A stretch of 9,238 nucleotides of DNA, taken from Clostridium sp. UBA2485. Lineage in GTDB: Bacteria; Bacillota; Clostridia; Clostridiales; Clostridiaceae. Shown here piece by piece: positions 6,457 to 9,238 of the stretch (the first letter of the stretch is position 1; every line of letters begins with the position of its first letter). The translations under genes were made by a program, and so were the position numbers. The stretch is from positions 11,445 through 20,682 of the forward strand of contig NZ_DDOV01000119.1 in assembly GCF_002341865.1 (NCBI RefSeq). The letters are read 5' to 3'. Under the pieces are notes generated by a model. That model was not told the DNA's origin. It made no database searches and was given only the letters and a program-made list of their open reading frames with translations.

Positions 6457-6640
6457 AAGGTATCCGCGTTGCCACCCAAATTGCTGATAAATAATAAAAA
6501 TCAGCCACTCGAAATTAGTATTATAGAGGATACCACCCTTTCGATTCATCACCGACAGCTCCAAAAGTGGAAAGATTTAGTCTTTCACCGATTCACACCA
6601 TCCATCGGCTCTCTGAAGAAATTCATAAATCGTAGCTTTT
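6421..6640 (-). ncRNA. serine T-box riboswitch leader of serS
   Basis: The minus-strand leader senses uncharged tRNA-Ser. The T-box core GGGTGGCAACGCGG lies at 6477-6464. GGG and GCGG pair with CCGTCCC to form the antiterminator, leaving a 7-base bulge that begins UGGC; UGGC is complementary to 5'-GCCA-3', as expected for tRNA-Ser with discriminator G73. Stem I is bounded by CGATTTAT (6632-6625) and ATGAATCG (6549-6542), and its distal hairpin is CCGAT...ATCGG with loop GGATGGTGTGA. With a CTTCAGAG/CTTTTGGAG helix above, the 3' side of the specifier loop reads CTGTCGGTG, suggesting specifier UCG (6555-6553). AGC (6560-6558) is the alternative serine codon. When uncharged tRNA binds, the antiterminator forms and serS is transcribed. 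The 5' boundary is approximate. Confidence 0.95.
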
Positions 6641-6677
6641 ATAATCACTGTTTTTTGCTATATTTTATTATTTATTA

Positions 6678-6706
6678 ATTATATATATATTCATACTGAT
6701 TTTCAA
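6678..6706 (-). promoter_or_regulatory. serS: serS sigma-A promoter
   Basis: On the minus strand TTGAAA (6706-6701) and TATAAT (6683-6678) are separated by exactly 17 bases. Transcription would begin at about 6670, some 40 bases before Stem I of the T-box leader. Confidence 0.75.
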
Positions 6707-6718
6707 GTAAAGACTGAC

Positions 6719-6761
6719 TATTTTGTTTTAATTAATTAAATTTATTCCCTAAAACAAAATA
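6719..6761. repeat. 12-bp inverted repeat upstream of serS promoter
   Basis: TATTTTGTTTTA (6719-6730) and TAAAACAAAATA (6750-6761) are perfect inverted copies around a 19-base spacer. The nearer arm ends 13 bases upstream of the serS -35 hexamer. The composition is AT-only except for one G or C per arm, so it may be an operator, a weak bidirectional terminator or chance. Confidence 0.35.
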
Positions 6762-6787
6762 AATATTCTTAATTTCCTATATTTTTT

Positions 6788-6809
6788 CATAAATTTCTAG
6801 AGATTTATG
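6788..6809. repeat. 22-base near-perfect palindrome
   Basis: CATAAATT-TCTAGA-GATTTATG is palindromic at 10 of 11 position pairs, with one T/G pair, and has no loop. That form suits a dimeric DNA-binding protein better than an RNA hairpin. It lies in the 268-base gap between the serS promoter and the regulator gene; the rest of that gap holds only the other repeat (6719-6761) and the terminator (6828-6861). Confidence 0.35.
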
Positions 6810-6827
6810 CACTTCTCCAAACTAATA

Positions 6828-6861
6828 AAAAAGTGATATCTTTAATAAGTTATCACTTTTT
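6828..6861 (-). terminator. terminator of the XRE-cupin gene
   Basis: A perfect 11-bp inverted repeat AAAAAGTGATA/TATCACTTTTT (6828-6838 with 6851-6861) surrounds a 12-base loop and has a T-run on each strand. It lies about 115 bases after the regulator stop and could work in both directions. Confidence 0.75.
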
Positions 6862-6974
6862 CTAATACAATAAATGTACTCAAAGGCCTTAGTATATTAT
6901 TACTTTAAATATCATAAAATACCTACTCATATTAAACTACATACCCTCTCTTTATTATCACAAGAAGCGAGATT

Positions 6975-7529
6975 CTAAATTGGATAGTAAATAACCATAC
7001 TTAATGAGCAAATTGTATCACCTGTATTTTTATAAACATGAGGTTTATCCGCCTTAAATCTTATAGAATTACCTTTTGTTATAATAAAATCCTCACCGTT
7101 TACACTTATAGTAAGCTCTCCGGAAAACACAGTTATAAATTCTTGGGTACCTTGTTGGTGAGCTTCTGAAGCTAAATGTCCTTTATTATCAATTTCAATA
7201 GAATAAGTTTCAAATCGAGTTGTGTTATCAAAAGGAAATATAGGAAATATCCTAATCTTACCCTCGTCCTCAATAAGTGGCTGTACTTGAGACTTATCTA
7301 TAATTTCAAAATCAGCCTCTGATATACTCATAAGTTCAGTACATGATATTTTAAGTCCATTTGCAATCTTCCATATTGTTGACACAGTAGGATTTACTTC
7401 ACATCGTTCAATCTGACCAAGCATACTCTTACTTACATCAGTCATCTTCGAAAGATCGTTAAGGCTAAGTGCTTTTTCTTCACGAAGTCTTTTTAAATTT
7501 TTCGCAATAATCAAATTAAGCTTTTCCAA
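6975..7529 (-). CDS. XRE-family regulator with C-terminal cupin domain
   Basis: This 184-residue cytoplasmic transcription regulator has an N-terminal helix-turn-helix (about residues 7-66; LSLNDLSKMTDVSKSMLGQI followed by E-NPTVSTIWKIANGL), a linker, and a cupin_2 barrel (about 115-183; AHQQGTQEFITVFSGE with H124, then GNSIRFKADKPHVYKNTG with H164). The cupin probably binds a small ligand. The sparse histidines (H124, H164) do not make a full canonical metal site. The start is TTG at 7529, with GGAGG (7541-7537) 7 bases upstream. The gene is divergent from a LysE-type exporter, a common pairing in which the regulator controls the exporter in response to an amino acid or analogue. The shared spacer holds a dyad that overlaps a possible TATAAT (7580-7575) for this gene, suggesting autoregulation. 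Confidence 0.9.
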   Translation of the reverse strand: MEKLNLIIAKNLKRLREEKALSLNDLSKMTDVSKSMLGQIERCEVNPTVSTIWKIANGLKISCTELMSISEADFEIIDKSQVQPLIEDEGKIRIFPIFPFDNTTRFETYSIEIDNKGHLASEAHQQGTQEFITVFSGELTISVNGEDFIITKGNSIRFKADKPHVYKNTGDTICSLSMVIYYPI

Positions 7530-7547
7530 AATTTAACCTCCAATTCA

Positions 7548-7576
7548 TTGACAGTATACTGCACAAATAGTATCAT
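7548..7576 (+). promoter_or_regulatory. promoter of the LysE-type exporter gene
   Basis: A perfect -35 TTGACA (7548-7553) is followed after 17 bases by TATCAT (7571-7576). Transcription would start at about 7583, inside the 20-base dyad, giving a leader of about 64 bases. The palindrome CAGTATACTG (7552-7561) overlaps the -35 end. Confidence 0.65.
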
Positions 7577-7594
7577 TATATTGTACAGTATAAT
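7552..7594. promoter_or_regulatory. probable operator for the XRE-cupin regulator
   Basis: Two dyads lie in the divergent promoter. ATTATATTGTACAGTATAAT (7575-7594) is palindromic at 9 of 10 position pairs, and CAGTATACTG (7552-7561) is a perfect 10-base palindrome. They share the word ACAGTATA (7551-7558 and 7585-7592), 34 bases apart. The first covers the predicted exporter start site and a TATAAT on the opposite strand; the second covers the exporter -35. One repressor dimer per dyad would block both genes. Confidence 0.5.
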
Positions 7595-7646
7595 ATATCG
7601 TTCTTTTTGTATATTATATCATACGAAAATTAGGAGGTAAATATAC

Positions 7647-8231
7647 ATGCCAAATCTCACAGCATTCTTATCCTATGTCCTTATTGCAAACTTTGCTCCT
7701 GGGGCAAATACTATTATATCAATGTCAAATGCAGGCCGATACGGATTTAAGAAAAGCATAATGTTTAATGTAGGTGTTTTCTTTGGTGTATTTACTATAT
7801 TTGTTCTAAGCAGTATATTTAGTGTAATACTTTATGACTATATCCCATCAATTAAATTAATTATGGCCTACGTTGGTGCAGCTTATATTCTATGGCTTGC
7901 ATGGCAAATCTACAAAAGTAACCCTCAAAATGACGATAAGACACAAAAGCGTACAAACACACTTTTATCGGGATTACTTTTACAATTTGTAAATCCTAGT
8001 GTTATTATTTATAGTCTTGCAACAGTTTCAACATTTATAATGCCTTATTACAAATCTACATTTACGCTTTTATATTTTTCTTTAATTCTCGCTTTTGTTG
8101 GCTTTGTAGGAACCTGCTGCTGGGCATTGTTTGGTTCTATTTTTCAAAGGTTCCTTATAAAAAATTATAAAATTGTCAATATTGTTATGGCACTATTGCT
8201 TGTCTATTGTTCTATCTCATTATTTCTTTAG
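7647..8231 (+). CDS. LysE/RhtB-family amino-acid exporter
   Basis: This 194-residue integral membrane protein has about six hydrophobic helices (roughly 5-27, 38-62, 69-89, 107-132, 139-166, 175-193), the size and layout of the LysE translocator superfamily. Family marks are NFAPGANTIISMSNAGRYG (15-33, where most members have PGPN), a glycine-rich second helix (GVFFGVF), a charged cytoplasmic loop (about 90-104) and FVNPSV (114-119) matching the conserved N-P of the fourth helix. Members export amino acids or derivatives by proton-coupled antiport; the substrate here is unknown. ATG 7647 has AGGAGG (7632-7637) 9 bases upstream. Divergence from an XRE-cupin gene with a shared operator suggests induction when the substrate builds up. 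Confidence 0.88.
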   Translation: MPNLTAFLSYVLIANFAPGANTIISMSNAGRYGFKKSIMFNVGVFFGVFTIFVLSSIFSVILYDYIPSIKLIMAYVGAAYILWLAWQIYKSNPQNDDKTQKRTNTLLSGLLLQFVNPSVIIYSLATVSTFIMPYYKSTFTLLYFSLILAFVGFVGTCCWALFGSIFQRFLIKNYKIVNIVMALLLVYCSISLFL

Positions 8232-8312
8232 TCAATAACTATTTGAAAATTAAAAAATAATTAATTCTAATATAATCATTATAAAATTTTATTATCTAAA
8301 AAATAGTTCTGT

Positions 8313-8393
8313 TAAATACTTGCCTAATCTTTATCTATATTTTTATTTTTACAAATTAAAATCACAGCTTCTAGTTAAATAGGCAAGTTTATA
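8313..8393. repeat. 14-position inverted repeat between exporter and HD gene
   Basis: TAAATACTTGCCTA (8313-8326) pairs with TAGGCAAGTTTATA (8380-8393) at 12 of 14 positions, including an unbroken 9-bp core, around a 53-base AT-rich spacer. The word GTTAAATA also occurs directly at 8311-8318 and 8374-8381. No T-run follows, so it is not an obvious terminator. A smaller hairpin (8408-8414 with 8425-8431) lies just before the next ribosome binding site. I see no clear promoter in this 222-base gap. Confidence 0.35.
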
Positions 8394-8453
8394 TATAAAT
8401 ATGAATTAAGTTAAAAAGTTACTATTAACTTTAGCTTAAAGAGGAGGTTACAT

Positions 8454-9017
8454 ATGGAACGTAAAGAAGCATTAGCATTATTAAAAGAACATGTTAAGAC
8501 AGACCGTGTATTAAGGCATTCTCTTGCTGTTGAAGGTGCAATGATAGCTTATGCAATAAAATTTGGGCAAGATGAAGATTATTGGGGATTATTAGGATTA
8601 CTTCATGATATTGACTTTGAAAAATACCCTGAAGAACATCCAAATCGCGCTCCTGAAATTCTTGAAGCTGCAGGCTTTGATGAAACATTTATTGCAAGTG
8701 TTCTTTCTCACTCTTCAGAAACTAAAATCCCAAGAGACTCAAAAGAACGTCAATGCCTACATGCAGTGGATGAAATGGCAAGCTTCATCATTGCAATTGC
8801 ATTAATGCGTCCTACAAAACTTGAAGGATTAAATGCCAAATCTGTAAAAAAGAAAATGAAAGATAAGGCCTTTGCCAAAGCAGTAAATCGAGAACAACTA
8901 ATAACATCTGCTGAAGAATTAGGTGTTGAATTTAATGATCATGTAGATACCATTGTTAATGGTCTCATTGCCCATGAAGCAAAGCTGCAAGAAGAAGGAT
9001 ACAGTTTATTAGATTAA
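8454..9017 (+). CDS. HD-domain phosphohydrolase
   Basis: This 187-residue soluble protein carries an HD superfamily pattern: RHSLAVE with H22, LLHDID with the metal-binding H51-D52, further histidines at 62 and 86 (VLSHSSE), and D106 in AVDEMASF. HD proteins of this size are metal-dependent phosphohydrolases, often acting on nucleotides. The substrate cannot be inferred, and no second catalytic or signalling domain is present. The charged second half (LNAKSVKKKMKDKAFAKAVN, then ITSAEELGVEF) matches, as I recall, a widespread clostridial family annotated only as 'HD or HDIG domain protein'. ATG 8454 has AGGAGG (8442-8447) 6 bases upstream. It stands alone, about 220 bases after the exporter, with a hairpin downstream. 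Nothing suggests a link with the exporter. Confidence 0.88.
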   Translation: MERKEALALLKEHVKTDRVLRHSLAVEGAMIAYAIKFGQDEDYWGLLGLLHDIDFEKYPEEHPNRAPEILEAAGFDETFIASVLSHSSETKIPRDSKERQCLHAVDEMASFIIAIALMRPTKLEGLNAKSVKKKMKDKAFAKAVNREQLITSAEELGVEFNDHVDTIVNGLIAHEAKLQEEGYSLLD

Positions 9018-9082
9018 CCAGCCAGGCACTATATTGACTAGATTATTTCAAAACAATAAAATAATAAAAATAGAAATTAAGT

Positions 9083-9132
9083 ATAGGGATAAGCGTAGAT
9101 TTACATCAATGAAAATTCACGCTTATCCCTAT
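9083..9132 (+). terminator. strong hairpin after the HD gene
   Basis: ATAGGGATAAGCGT (9083-9096) and ACGCTTATCCCTAT (9119-9132) form a perfect 14-bp stem with a 22-base loop, 65 bases after the HD stop. The following sequence (TTAACTTCTTTA) is only moderately T-rich, so termination may be imperfect. It could also serve a convergent gene beyond the right edge. Confidence 0.6.
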
Positions 9133-9238
9133 TTAACTTCTTTAGCAAACTAACAATAGTTTTACTTTAAGCTACTTTTTACTACAAACTTTACCCACCA
9201 AGCTTATATAATATATATAGATATATCAGCTCTAAAAT
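9133..9238. other. right-edge noncoding stretch
   Basis: These 106 AT-rich bases hold no reading frame, RNA fold or repeat that I can support, only an alternating AT tract near 9205-9225. Confidence 0.4.

Noticed and set aside
6373..6678. Short reading frames on both strands over the serS leader
   Set aside because: The sequence is fully explained by the T-box riboswitch, its terminator and the region next to the promoter.
8494..8805. Overlapping frames on both strands within the HD gene
   Set aside because: The HD frame has a strong ribosome binding site and conserved metal-ligand residues; the others have neither.
1..9238. CRISPR arrays, tRNA or rRNA genes, insertion sequences
   Set aside because: No regularly spaced repeats, cloverleaf-like sequences, transposase frames or terminal inverted repeats with target duplications were seen.

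Overview
The window is AT-rich Clostridium-type DNA. It has strong AGGAGG ribosome binding sites, TTG as well as ATG starts, sigma-A promoters and a T-box leader in front of serS. The species cannot be named from the sequence alone.

Left half (1-4317, all minus strand, reading right to left): a compact operon that looks like part of a contractile injection machine. Its first gene (4317->2152) encodes a 721-residue protein. The N-terminal third lines up collinearly with the type VI secretion small sheath protein TssB/VipA, and the rest looks like a diverged large sheath protein TssC/VipB. This suggests a one-piece sheath. Two tandem 141-residue paralogues (about 60% identical) follow, which resemble Hcp-type inner-tube proteins. 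Next come a J-domain protein and a membrane protein with two transmembrane segments and a C-terminal FHA domain. A further gene starts at position 11 and runs off the left edge. Type VI secretion is classically a double-membrane (Gram-negative) system, so a TssB-TssC-like sheath with an FHA membrane partner in a clostridium is the main discovery candidate. No baseplate, spike, ATPase or effector gene is visible, so the rest of the system must lie to the left or elsewhere.

Middle (4318-6706): a 773-base gene-free stretch carries the candidate operon promoter and the serS terminator. serS (6368->5091) follows, with its T-box riboswitch (about 6421-6640) and promoter (6678-6706). The T-box has a textbook antiterminator/terminator pair, and its UGGC bulge matches the tRNA-Ser 3' end GCCA.

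Right half (6707-9238): an XRE-cupin regulator (minus) is transcribed divergently from a LysE/RhtB-type amino-acid exporter (plus). They share a 117-base promoter region with a near-perfect 20-base dyad that suits autoregulation plus control of the exporter. A plus-strand HD-domain phosphohydrolase gene follows, and then a strong hairpin. The last 106 bases hold no recognisable feature.
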